Assembly (NCBI GenBank): GCA_002104945.1
Contig: MCFH01000005.1
Coordinates: 919,501-983,500 of the forward strand
Reading direction: 5' to 3'
From: Piromyces finnis
Lineage: Eukaryota > Neocallimastigomycota > Neocallimastigomycetes > Neocallimastigales > Neocallimastigaceae
Length of the DNA stretch: 64,000 bases
The notes under the pieces were generated by a model. That model was not told the DNA's origin and ran no database searches. It saw only the letters and a list, made by a program, of their open reading frames with translations. The translations under genes were made by a program, and so were the position numbers. This document shows positions 44,542-56,138 of this stretch, in pieces. Position 1 is the stretch's first letter, and each line of letters begins with the position of its first letter.

Positions 44542-45492
44542 TTTATTTAATTATCATCAATAGAATAATATATCATTTTTAATTTAATACTAAATTAATC
44601 AGAAAGTTTATGAATAGAAAGATTAACACACACTCATTCACACATTAATTTAAGTTAAAATCAAAGTTAAATTCATTTTTTATTTTCATTTATGTTCTTT
44701 TAATAGAAAGGTTATGATTTAAAAAAAAAAAATTCCATTGATAATACTAATTAAAAAATATGAAAGGTAGTATAATTTTTTGAAAAAATGAAAGGCCTAT
44801 TGTAATAAAAATGCAGGTTAATTTTTTTCCCCATACGCCTTTTCATTTTTTTTTTTAATTTATACCAAATCACAAAAATAACATAATTCTACCAAATAAT
44901 AAATAGAACATCAGTTTTATTTATTTATTATTATTTTTTTTCATTAGATATAATTTCTTCTATTAAACGAAATATAAATATAATAATTTACAGTTAAAAT
45001 GAATTTGCTTTAATAATTACTCTACCTGTTACCAAGAAAAAAAAAAAAAAAATTGTAAATATTCATGTTAATACTTATCAGTATTATTTATAACTAAAAC
45101 AAAATAATAAATTAAATATATATAAATTCAAATATATAACATTTAAATAATAATTGATAATTATTAACATTAATATGTAATTGTAATTAACATAATTTAA
45201 GAATGTAAAAACTGAAATCATTAAACACAAAAAGTAACGAAAACAAAAACAAATATAAAAAAAAAAGATAACAACAATAATAATAAATCCAACATACAAT
45301 TTATAGAGATGCGTTTTAATATATATTAAGATTTATTTTCAAACTGTTTTTTGAAATCTAATTTAATATAATAAAACGCAAAAATATAGAATTAAAAAAT
45401 AATATTATTATTAATAATAAAAGTGTAATAAAATTAGAATGCGAATAATATACACCTTTTTATTCATTAAAATTCCTGTACTCTAATTTTAT
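44542..45492. other. Intergenic downstream of the phosphatase
   Basis: AT-rich, no gene. The Ile/Phe-rich frame at 45084-45299 (-) is not credible. Confidence 0.6.
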
Positions 45493-45542
45493 TATAATTT
45501 ACTATGATTTTTAATATTTAATAAATAATTTTATTTTAATAA
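45493..45542 (+). repeat. Direct repeat, left copy (50 bp)
   Basis: Identical over 50 bases to 49290-49339, and the similarity continues imperfectly for about 15 more bases. The two copies bracket the nuclease pseudogene and its LINE insert. Confidence 0.85.
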
Positions 45543-45846
45543 ACATCATAAATGTATTAAAAAGTGTAAATTAATTAATTAATTAATTAATAAATAAATA
45601 AACATTTAAATATTTATTTCTTGTGATTATTTATTTAAATTGTAAAGAAAAATGGATAAATAATAGTAATAAATTGGACATTATTATAAGACCAATTGTT
45701 GATATTGTGTTTTAAAAGATTATTTGGTTATGAAAATAATAAAGAAATTTTGGTTCATTTCTTAAATAGTATATTAAAATATTATTTTAACATTAATAAT
45801 GACGATAATGTTTAAAATGATAATTTAAATAATAATAATAAAAAGG

Positions 45847-48313
45847 ATAAAAAAAATGGTTTGGGATGGAGATTTCCCCAGCTCTTGGAATGAATCCAGT
45901 ATTGTTTCTATTCCTAAGAAGAGAGATTTGACAGATTGTGATAACTATCGAGGTATATCACTTATCAATAATGGTATTAAGTTGATTTCCAAAATTGTCA
46001 CCACTAGAATTTAAGAATATGGTCTAAAGAATAATTTCATTAGACCTGAACAATTTGGTTTTCGAAAAAAGGAAGAAAGTATCAGTCTTTTCATTTCAAT
46101 CCAAGAAATATGCCGTAGACGTCAATTAGATAATAAAGAGACATATTTGGCCTTTTTAGATCTCAGGAAAGCATACGATTCAGTCCCAATCGGTAATATT
46201 CTCCATAAATTAGATTGTTTAGGAATCCGAGGTAAGAGTTTACAATTCATCAAAAATTTATATTTAACATCTAAGGCTAATGTCAAATTAGATGGACAAT
46301 TCTCGAAATCTTTTGATGTGAAGAGAAAGGAGTCCGTCAAGGTTGCCCTCTTTCTCCTATTCTCTTTAATCTCTTTATTAATGATATATTTAAAGAGTGT
46401 GAAGATCTAGGAGTCAGTTTAGGTGACACTCGATGCTGTGGTGGACTTTTTGCAGATGATATAGTTATTTGTGCTCCAACAAGAGGATGCTTAAAAAAGA
46501 TGCTTAGAAGAGTTAATGAATAGGCATTGTATAATGAAATGGAATTTGGTATCCAGAAATGTTCAACGATGGTGATTCGTCCTGAATCAATAGAAAATCA
46601 GATCAAGAGAGATCCAACATTTTACTTAGCAGGAAAACCCATTCCAACTACTGATTGTTATACTTATCTTGGTGTTCCATTTGATAAGAATCTGTCCCTT
46701 AAACCAGTTATTAAAACTCTTAATAACAAAGTTTTGAAAGGACTTTTTTCAGTCAGTAAATTCTTAAGAAATCCTAATATTCCTATTCCCTTCAAAAAGC
46801 TAGTACTTAACTCACAAGTGATTAGCAGAGTTTCATACTTTGCACCATTACTTGGATCCAACAAAGCTAGGTCTAGGATTACTCAGAAACATGTTAACAA
46901 AGGAATACGATGGGTTGCCGGAGTTCATAAAGCTGTATCGTTTATATCTTTATACTCTATCTCTAAAGATTTGAATATTCCTCCATTGTCAGCCAAATGT
47001 GCTTTAGCTCAGGTTAGATGTTTTAACAAATGGAAAAACTCAAATTGTATTATCTCACACCTTGTCAATTACATTCCTAAATTTAGAAAATACACGTGGT
47101 GCAAATCAAGTAGGACACTTGATAAAAAACTAAAGAAACATGGAGATGTTAAAGCAGTTAAAAACTTTTATTGGAAAGATCCCAAAGGGAATTCAATTAA
47201 AGCGCAATATTATGATGATAATAAATTTATTGAAACTAAAGATTTTATTAAATTATGTTATGAGTACCCAGAGTTTGCCTATGGCTTCTACTGGCTATTG
47301 AAAGCAAGAGGCGGATACAAGTTGGATGCTAGAGTTGCCAAAGCTGCTAAATTTGTTGATCCAGTTTGTCCTAACTACTGTCCATGTTGCAAGTGTGGAG
47401 ATCAAAGTATCAAACATTGGTTATTAGATTGTCCAACATTTAGAGATATCCGTATTAAACATTATGATTCCATAGTCCAGCTACTAAATTTTTTCAGTCA
47501 ACGTAATTCCAATAGTCCTATCAATAATAATGAAATTGATAATGTCAGCAGAGATAGCAATAACAGTAATAGTAATAGTAACAATAGTAATAATAACAAT
47601 AGTAATAATAACAATAGTAGTAATAGTAATAATAGAAATAGTAATAATAACAATAGTAGTAATAGAAATAATAATATTAGTAACGATAGCAATAGTGATG
47701 ATAATAATTCTAATTTAGATAGTAATTTAGTTAATGATAGTAATAGTTCTAATAATCCGGTGAATATTAATGTGTATGATTATTCTAGTGTGTGCAGTAA
47801 AATATTTAAATTCCTTCTTGGGGGAAGAAGTTTTAACAATATTAATTACAATTCAAGGGAATGGAAAGAACTTTGTAAGCGTCAGATTCAATCTGGTACT
47901 AATGAAGGAACACCATTCTTGACGGTAACCGCGGAACTTCTAACCAAAATCATGCCTTTTGCTATTGGCCAGCAATGGTCAATGTTCAAAGGGTTTGAAG
48001 CAACATCCAAGAGCGTCAATGCTGAAGAAACAGTAAGACAGGCCAGGAGGGCCAGCGCAACCAATGGAGATCATAATTTTGTTCCATGACAAAATTTTGA
48101 TCTTTGGCTCGGTGTCCCATTGGAAGTCAAATACAATTATTATACTTTAGTATGATAGTGGCTTTCTTACTTTAATTAAAATTACTAGAATACATTATAC
48201 CCAATTTTTATTCATTTGTGTTTATTTAAACATATTTTTTTTATATTTAATTTTTTATTACATGTATTATAATTTTAATTAAATTAATAATAAAGTTTAA
48301 AATATTTGATGCC

Positions 48314-48352
<39 letters not shown>

Positions 48353-48363
48353 AAAAAAATGGT
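45847..48363 (+). mobile_element. 5'-truncated LINE copy B with target-site duplication
   Basis: ATAAAAAAAATGGT is duplicated at 45847-45860 and 48350-48363. The insert (45861-48349) begins inside the RT domain (WDGDFPSSWNESSIVSIPK), continues through DCDNYRGISL, AFLDLRKAYDSVP, GCPLSPILFNLFINDIF and LFADDIVI (catalytic Asp pair). It carries a TAA at 46012-46014 where copy C has TCA, a 2-nt insertion near 46330 and a TAG at 46521-46523 where copy C has TGG, so it is dead. From 46527 to 48089 the frame is open (520 aa): thumb region, zinc motif CPNYCPCCKCGDQSIKHWLLDC (split as CPNYCPCCKCGD and QSIKHWLLDC) and an Asn/Ser tract. The 3' UTR has AATAAA (48289-48294), 22 bases before a 33-nt poly(A). 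Confidence 0.92.
47551..47750 (+). repeat. In-frame AAT/AGT microsatellite within the LINE B coding frame
   Basis: A run of AAT, AAC and AGT codons encodes a Ser/Asn tract of about 65 residues between the zinc motif and the C-terminal block. It keeps the frame open. Confidence 0.85.
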
Positions 48364-48630
48364 AATAAAGATGATGACAAAGATGATGATGATATCGAAG
48401 ATGATGATATTAGCGATGAAGAGGAAAATCTATGGATCAAACTTTTAAATAATTCATATGATTCAATATTTAGAAATGAAGACACAGATGTATACAAAGA
48501 AGCAAGAGCTGAATTATTACTTTTACAAGATGATGAAAATTTTAAAAAAGAATATAATAATAGAATAGATTCAATAATAACAGAAAAATCAACTCGAGAG
48601 CATGATAGAAGAATATATTTAAAAGAAGGA

Positions 48631-48764
48631 ATAATAAAAGGAAAAGAAATTGGAAGAAAAGAAGGAGAAGAAATTAGAATAATAAAAGGAAAAGAAATTG
48701 GAAGAAAAGAAGGAGAAGAAATTAGAATAATAAAAGGAAAAGAAATTGGAAGAAAAGAAGGAAT
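48631..48764 (+). repeat. 48-bp tandem repeat, 2.8 copies
   Basis: Units 48631-48678 and 48679-48726 are identical, followed by a partial third unit to 48764. Each encodes IIKGKEIGRKEGEEIR in the nuclease pseudogene. Confidence 0.93.
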
Positions 48765-49032
48765 TAAAAAAACTCATATTAAAATTACATTTAAATATTT
48801 TCTTTCAAAATTAGATTTATCTTTTATTAAAAAATTATCTGAACCTCCAGAAAATGAAATAAACATTATTGATGAATTCTTAAAGAAATCTGAACGTAAT
48901 GCTACGGATTTAGCAGAAAAATTAAATATTGATACCAATTTTATTTATGAAACTTGTGATTCTTTTAAAATTTCCTATTATACTTCTAATGAAGATGATG
49001 AAAGTAAAAGTAGTAAAAAAATAAAAATTTAA

Positions 49033-50089
49033 TCAAAAAAATAAATGAAATAAAATTCAAATAAATATATGTAGCTAATTTTATAATTAATTTTATAATT
49101 TATTATAACAATAAAAAAAAAAAAAAAAAAAAAACAATATTTTCATTTATTATAAAAACAGAGTGAAAATATATATTTATATACACAACATAACACTATC
49201 GCATTGTATATTGCCATTGTCATTATATAATATTCAATTTCAGTATTTATACAACTGAATCGCTTGAATAATTTTTAAATATTTAAAAGTATAATTTACT
49301 ATGATTTTTAATATTTAATAAATAATTTTATTTTAATAAGCATAATGTATTATAAATTATTATAATTATATCTAATAAAAAAAAATTTAAAAATATATAT
49401 ATATCAGCATAGGCAAGAATCTTTAGTTTCTTACTAATTTATTCCTTTCTTAAAAAAATAAACTTTTGTAGTTAATTCATTCTTCCTATTTTTAAGTAAT
49501 CATAATATACCCATCTACTTCAAAAGGCTTTTTTTTTTTAGTTTCATTTATTCTTAATACATTTCTTTATTATGCATCACTTTTTTTTGTTCCAATAAAA
49601 TTAACAATAAAAATAACACACAAAGATGATTATGTTGGAGTCTTAAATTTTAAAAATAACACTCTAAATGCAACTCTATATACTATATACATAGTGTCTA
49701 AGAACTGTATATACCTCTATTAGTTAGCTCGTTTTTTGTGCTACCCCTTGGGAACGTGCCTTCATTTATTTAATATATGAAGTTTCTCAAGGGGGCTCTA
49801 TTCACGCTCATTATACTGAGAGAGTAGAAATAAATCCATGTATTACCGAATTTAAGTATTTGATGGATAAATTGAATATTTGGTATTTGGATAGTATTTA
49901 ATTAGAAGAAAAAATACATTTTGTTGCTGTGTTTTTTCTTTTATTCATATAGTACTACTCTTCTCTTTGTAAGAATTCAATGTAGTCAACTTTAGCATTT
50001 GCATTGTATTTTTTATATTCTTGTAACTATTGTTGAGTTGTTTCCTGTAAGAGATTGACTCATTCTACATCATGAAAAAATACTCTTTA
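49033..50089. other. Intergenic with an imperfect stem-loop
   Basis: Contains the right direct repeat (49290-49339). A somewhat GC-richer stretch holds an imperfect inverted repeat (arms 49742-49764 and 49777-49797, CCCCTTG versus CAAGGGG). No gene seen. The part from about 49640 onward could be the body of an old SINE-related element whose tail is the next feature. Confidence 0.5.
49290..49339 (+). repeat. Direct repeat, right copy (50 bp)
   Basis: Identical to 45493-45542; see the left copy. Confidence 0.85.
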
Positions 50090-50147
50090 CAACGTTTCTT
50101 TAAGAACCACCATTGGGAGAAATGCACTTGGAAGTTAAAAAAAAAAA
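50090..50147 (+). mobile_element. SINE tail fragment, plus strand
   Basis: Matches the last part of the SINE (reverse complement of about 31099-31165) from AACGTTTCT through AAGAACCACCATT and GGGAGAAATGCACT to GGAAGTT and a poly(A), with an internal deletion of about 20 bases. Upstream sequence does not match the SINE body. It is either a relic or the end of another family that uses the same tail. Confidence 0.75.
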
Positions 50148-50471
50148 TATTTCCGGTGTCGACATTTAATTCTGCTTTAAAATTTTACCAATTTAAATAT
50201 TTAATGAAAAGTAAAGTCAAATAATTTTAGTATGAAAAAGCGAATCGAATTTACTAACAACAAACCAAAACTAGAATATACAAAGAAAATTTACAACTTG
50301 AATTTCAAAAGAAACTCTTCTTAATCAAAGCATTGAAACAATTTTATGTACTATTCAGTGTACTTTTTAAAGAAGAAAGATACAGATTTTTTTTTCCCAT
50401 ATACATTATATTTCTAATTATTTATTAGTATTATTTTATATTTAATTTATTTTTAATTAGAATTAATTATC
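50148..50471. other. Region ahead of LINE C
   Basis: AT-rich sequence; may include the LINE C 5' UTR. No target-site duplication could be found to fix the boundary. Confidence 0.4.
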
Positions 50472-53400
50472 ATGTCAGTCCTTTATATTAAAGATAAGAA
50501 TTATATCAGATGTGGTACCAGCGCATATGGTATCTCCTTAGATAATATTAGCTCCTTTTTTATTCGTGGTATTCGATCATGGTCAGTTAGTAAGCTATGG
50601 GAAAAATTCGAGGTCATTCTGAAGGATAAATTTTAATTTAGTTAGTAGTAGTGTTTAAATAGTTTAAGAATTTCAATGATTACTTTTTCTTAGTCAAGGT
50701 TTATGGATCAACGAAAGATTGTATTAAAATATTATACATCTTAAGGAAGAAACTTTCCATTGCTTCAATTTCTTTTTCAGCTCGTAGTAAAAGGAATCAC
50801 AAATACACTTTTTCCACACTCAAACGTAAAATTTTAGTTTCTAATAAGCATCAACATTTAATTCAACAGTTGGTTCAACAATCTCATCAATATTCCTATC
50901 ATCAATCTAATCAAATTCAACTTCAGCAAGATCTTCAACAAGATTCTCAATATGAAAATATTCCAGACCTACAACAAACACAATTTCAACCTCAACATTC
51001 AACAATTAATTCTGATAGTTCTTTCAATTCCGATAACAGTTCAATAGTTGATAATTTTTCAGTTGCACAGCCATCTAGTTCAACTTATTCCTCTGATGCA
51101 CCATCCATTAATAATGATGACTATAATAATAATAATAATAGCAGCAGTGATTCTTCCTCATCCAACAAGCCCGATAACATTTTTTTTTGTCTTAGTTGGA
51201 ACACCAATGGGTGGAATCACAAGAAAAGAGATAGTATTGTTTATTTCACAGCTATTTTCAAACCATTATTTTTATGCTTTCAAGAAACTGATAATGGTTC
51301 TGGATCTAATACAAAATATCCTTGTCGTGTTACTTTACGAAACTATAGACACTTTTTCAAGAAAGCGAATGAATCAGTTCCTGGAATAAGAGGGTTTATA
51401 TTTAGGTATTCACAATTCGTACCAAGCCTCACTTGAAAACTTCTTATGTAAGTATATTATTTCTATTTATATTTTAAGCCTTTGGAATAGATTCAAATGC
51501 TCGAGGTAATCAATCTTCCGACATTGATCATGCTCTTGTCAATTCGAAAATAAAAGATCTTATTCACTCAGGATCATTTATAGATGATTTTTATCCTGTA
51601 TCAGATCATAAGCCATTCCTTTCTAATGGTAAATTTATTCCTATAGATGATTTTTCGATGATTTTTCTAATAACTTTAATGTTCCCAAGAAAATTCTGAA
51701 ATGGAATAGATTAAAATGTATTGAGGAAAAGGAATTTATTCTTAATCCATAATAAATTCCAAATACTTTTCAGCAAACCTCAATGATCCTAATGTTTCTA
51801 CAAATGAACTTTCCAAAGAGTTTACTTCAACTGTTTTTTTTTTTTAATTGCAGACGAACTCAGTATTACTTCAGTAAATAATGTTATAAAATCTTCATTT
51901 TCATATTTCACAATAAATTTTTAATCTCCAAAAAATCAAAATGAAGCTGTATAAGAAATTTAAAAAAGAAAGAATTTATGGTATAGATGAATTTATTAAA
52001 AAGAATTAAAATCTACCATAAGCTCATCGATTACATCCACAAAAGATGTAATGAGTATAGGAAACAAGAATATCTTCATTGGATTAAAACAGATTGTGAG
52101 TATATGAAGAGTCATAATCCTAAGAAGGACTGGAAATGGATCAAGAAAATTGGAAAAAATTCTTTCTTTATTGCTCAACCAATTAAAAATAAAAATGGAG
52201 ATTTAGTTGTTGCTACGGAAGAACAACTAGAAGTGTAACATGGCCATTTCGAAAATCATTCATCTGATCCAAGCAGTGTAAGTTTTTATTTGGAGCATTG
52301 GTATGAAGAACCAACGAATTAGCGTTTTTCATTCCCTAGGCTTGATGAATGGGATATTAACCAAGATATTAGTATTGATGAAGTCAAGTCAGCTATCCTC
52401 TCTACTCCAAATTATAAAGCATCAGGTCCAGATGGTATTCCAATTGAATTTTACAAAGCATTATTAATTCCTTCAAGTAATGATTCTAATAATGCTACAG
52501 ATAATAAATTCCTCTGGTAATGTCACTTCAGATAATGATGCTCATGATTTAAATTTTATTCTTAAATTATTCAATCGTATTTGGGATGGAGACTTCCCCA
52601 ACTCATAGAATGAATCCAGTATTGCTTCTATTCGAAGGGAGATTTTTCAAAATGTGATAACTATCGAGGTATATCACTTATCAATAATGGTATTAAATTG
52701 ATTTCAAAAATTGTCACTACTAGAATTTCAGAATATGGTCTTAAGAATAATTTCATTAGAACCCGAATAATTTGGTTTTCGTAAAAGTATTAGTCTTTTC
52801 ATTTCAATCCAAGAAATATGTCGTAGACGTCAATTAGATAATAAAGAGAGACATATTTAGCCTTTTTAGATCTCAGGAAAGCATACAATTCAGTCCCAAT
52901 CGGTAATATTCTCCATAAATTAGATTGTTTAGGAATCAGAAGTAAGAGTTTACAATTTATCAAAAATTTATATTTAACATATAAAACTAATTTCAAATTA
53001 GATGGTCAATTCTCGAAATCTTTTGGTGTGAAGAAAGGAGTCTGTCAAGGTTGCCCACTTTCTCTTATTCTTTTTCATCGCTTTATTAATGATATTTTTA
53101 AAGAGTGTGAAGAAGATCTCGGAGTTAGTTTAGGAGGCATTCGATGCTGTGGTGAACTATTTGCAGATGATATAGTTATTGTTATTTGTGTTCCATCAAG
53201 AAGATGCTTAAAAAAGTTGCTAAAAAAAAAAAAAGAAGAATTAACGAATGGGCGATGCCTAATGAAATGGAATTTGGTATCTGGAGATTAACGATGGTGA
53301 TTCGTTCCTGAATCAGTAGAAAATCAGAACAAGAAAGATCCAACAACTGATTGCTACACTTATCTTAGTGTTCCATTTGATAAAAATAATTTTTTTCCTT

Positions 53401-54285
53401 AAACCAGTTATTAAAACTCTTAATAATAAGGTTTTGGAAAGACTTTTTTCAATCAGTAGATTTTTAAGAAATCCTAATATTCCTATATTTCTTTCAAAAA
53501 GCTAGTACTTAACTCACAAGTGATCAGAAGAGTTTCATACTTTGCACCATTACTTAGATCCAACAAAGCTAGGTCTAGGATTGCTCAGAAGCATGTAAAC
53601 ATAGGAATACGACGGGTTGTAGGAGTTCATAAAGCTATATCGTTTATATCTCTATACTCTATTATTAATAATAATAATAGTAATAATAATAATGATGATG
53701 ATGATGTAATAATAATAATAATAATAATAATAATATTGTAGTAATAGAGATAGTGAAGATAATAATCCTAATTTAGATAATTATTTAGTTAATAATAATA
53801 ATAGTTCTAATAATCCGGTGAATACTAATGTGTATGATTATTCTAGTGTGTACAATAAAATATTTAAATCCCTTCTTGGGGGAAGAAGTTTTAACAATAT
53901 CAATTCCAATTCAAGAGAATAGTAAGAACTTTGTAAGTGTCTGATTCAATCGGGCACTAACGAAGGAATACCATTCTTGACGGTAACAGCGAAACTTTTA
54001 ACCAAAATCATGCCTTTTGTTATTGGTCAGCAATGGTCAAATGTTCAAAAGGTTTAAAGCAACATCCAAGAGCGTCAATGCTTAAGAAACAGTAAAAATA
54101 CAATTATCATACTTTAATATAATAGTGGTTTTCTTACTTGAATTAAAATTACTAGAATACATTATACCCAATTTTTATTCATTTGTTTTTATTTAAACCT
54201 ATTTTTTTTTATAACATGTATTATAATTTTAATTAAATTAATAATAAAGTTTAAAAATATTTGATGCCGTTAAAAAAAAAAAAAA
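50472..54285 (+). mobile_element. LINE copy C, long but decayed (endonuclease, RT, 3' end)
   Basis: The element appears to start with MSVLYIKDKNYIRCGTSAYG (50472). A Gln/Ser/Asn-rich region and an APE-type endonuclease follow: LSWNTNGWN, FQETDNGS (50870-51436), then after a deletion GIDSNARG, SDIDHALVNSK and PVSDHKPF, the family's C-terminal motifs. RT blocks follow from about 52000: WKWIKKIGKNSF, NYKASGPDGIPIEFYKALL, FPNS-NESSIASI, AFLDLRKAYNSVP, GVKKGVCQGCPLS and LFADDIVI. Many stops and indels break the frame. A deletion near 53665 removes the zinc-motif region, and the rest resumes at the Asn/Ser repeat. The 3' UTR matches copy B, with AATAAA (54243-54248), GATGCCGTT and poly(A) to 54285. 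It shows the domain order of the full element: Gln-rich N-terminus, endonuclease, RT, zinc motif. Confidence 0.88.
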
Positions 54286-54482
54286 ATGATTTAAAATATA
54301 ACAAACTCAAAAAAAAAAACTAGTTCATATATTTTGTATGATGACTAACTCCTTATTTTTTTTCACTCATGATTCACGAAAAATAATTGAACATTCCCGA
54401 TGCCTTAAAAAGGATTTAGAAAACAATCTCAAACTTTTTATGTAGTGTGCATGTGCATCCTGTTTTATAATATTTAAAAATG

Positions 54483-54526
<44 letters not shown>

Positions 54527-54679
54527 TATTAAAATTGGTAAAGATATATCCTATACTACTTAATCAATTAAAAAAAAAAAAAGGAAAATATGTTATTTCT
54601 CTAAAAAAAATAAACCCAAATATTCTTACTCCTTTTAAAAAAAAAATATCATTTAATTTAAAAATGGTTAATAATTTAT
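54286..54679. other. AT-rich spacer
   Basis: Poly(A) runs (one of over 40 at 54487) and short AT-rich DNA; no gene seen. Confidence 0.55.
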
Positions 54680-55060
54680 CATATGGTGCCTCCATTACTT
54701 AATTCTAATAAAGCTAAATCTAGGATGGTTCAGAGGAATATATTGGTAAAAAGAATGTGATAGGTTGTAGGTGTTCATAATAACTGTATCATTTATATTC
54801 ATTGTGCTATAGTTCAAAAAATTTAAATATACTAGCCGTATTATCAACAAAATGTTTTTACATATTTCAATATAAATGGAAAATCTTTAAAAATATATAT
54901 ATATTACTATTTCCTATCACCTTGTCAATTACATTCTTAAATTTAGAAATGATATATGGAACATATTGAATGTAGGATTCACAGTAAAAAGAAAAATTAA
55001 AGAAATATAGGAAGATATTAAAGTAGTTAAAATTGTTTATTAGAAATCTAAATAATGCTT
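54680..55060 (+). mobile_element. LINE relic (copy D)
   Basis: Heavily decayed sequence that follows the post-RT part of copy B (46840-47190), recognisable from counterparts of APLLGSNKARSRI, GVHKAVSFI, ISHLVNYIPKFRK and the region after it, with many stops and indels. No ends or target-site duplication can be defined. Confidence 0.7.
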
Positions 55061-55155
55061 TGATGAGAAAAGAAAAAACCCATTAAAATATAAATTAATA
55101 TAGAACTTTTTTTAAAAATAATTTTATTTTTTCAACAAATATTATATATCTAATG

Positions 55156-55187
<32 letters not shown>

Positions 55188-56138
55188 GTTAACAAATAAC
55201 CTAATTCCATAATATTCATTAGTACTGATCTTTATCTTTTTTTTTTTTTTGTTTTTGAAACTAAAAAAAAAAAAGAAATATAATAATAGATACTATAGAG
55301 TATTCAAATTATTTAATAAAATTTAACATTCTTCTATTTAAAAATATTTTTACTTGTATATGAAGTGTTTCTTGCTTTTTTTTTTTGTTTGTTTTTAAAT
55401 ACTTTTAAGTTTTATTTAAATTATTATATTAAAACAGTAACTTAACTATAGATAGCTTTTATTATACAAATATATAAAATAATTTATTGTCATTATTTCA
55501 ATAAAATAATAATATACATTTTTTTTTTTTTTTTTTTTAATTTGATAATTGTAAATATATAGTAATAATTCTTTAGATAGGAGAATTAATAATACATTTT
55601 ACATTTTTAAAATGTTGATTTATAAACATATAAATATATATCTATTATAAAGATTATACATATTTATTTTTTTCTTTTTTACTTTTCATCTTTTATTAAA
55701 ATAAAATTAATAAAAGAATGTTAAAAAGAAAAAGAAAAAAAAAAAAAAAACTAGATTATGTGAAGGCATAAAAAAAAAAGTTTTATAATGATTATTTTTT
55801 TTTTTTTAATATAAAAATTACTTAGTTTTTTAATCTAAATAAATAAATAAATAAATAATATTTTATTAATAATACTGAAAAAAAAAAAAAAAAATACTAC
55901 TACTACTACTAATAAAAAAATAAATAAATATTTTAAATGAAACTATTTTATCTATTCTAATAATTTTAATTTTTTTTTTTAAAAAAAAAAAAAGTTATTA
56001 AATATTTGTTTGTTTGTTCATTCTTTATACCAAACTGTATATATTTTTGTATTCCCAATTTCATTTCCCCTGTTTATTTTTGTTTTTTTCTCTTTTTATA
56101 AAAAAAAAGAGGGATATAAACTTATAAATCTAATCGTA
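55061..56138. other. Intergenic downstream of the DUF1275 gene
   Basis: AT-rich with long homopolymers; no gene seen. The frame at 56010-56213 (+) overlaps the end of the DUF1275 gene in antisense and is not credible. Confidence 0.6.

Larger units (their letters stand above)
45652..49032 (+). pseudogene. Rpn/PD-(D/E)XK transposase-nuclease family gene, broken and interrupted by LINE B
   Basis: The left fragment (45652-45860) encodes RPIVDIVF, then after a frame shift at about 45713 KRLFGYENNKEILVHFLNSIL, the N-terminal signature of Rpn/YhgA-like nucleases (DxVFKxLFG---NKEIL--FLN). It also has an in-frame stop near 45819. The right fragment (48361-49032) is open for 223 codons: an Asp/Glu-rich linker, EARAELLLLQDDENF, a Lys/Glu/Gly helical repeat and a C-terminal helical end. 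Such KEG repeats are typical of the C-termini of these bacterial proteins. The catalytic middle (D...ExK) is missing from both sides. Removing the LINE and one target-site copy restores a continuous frame across the insertion point. The family is common in bacteria; presence here suggests ancient transfer (inference). Confidence 0.72.

Noticed and set aside
49742-49797. Rho-independent-type terminator or riboswitch
   Set aside because: Imperfect stem in eukaryotic intergenic DNA next to repeat relics; mentioned only as structure.
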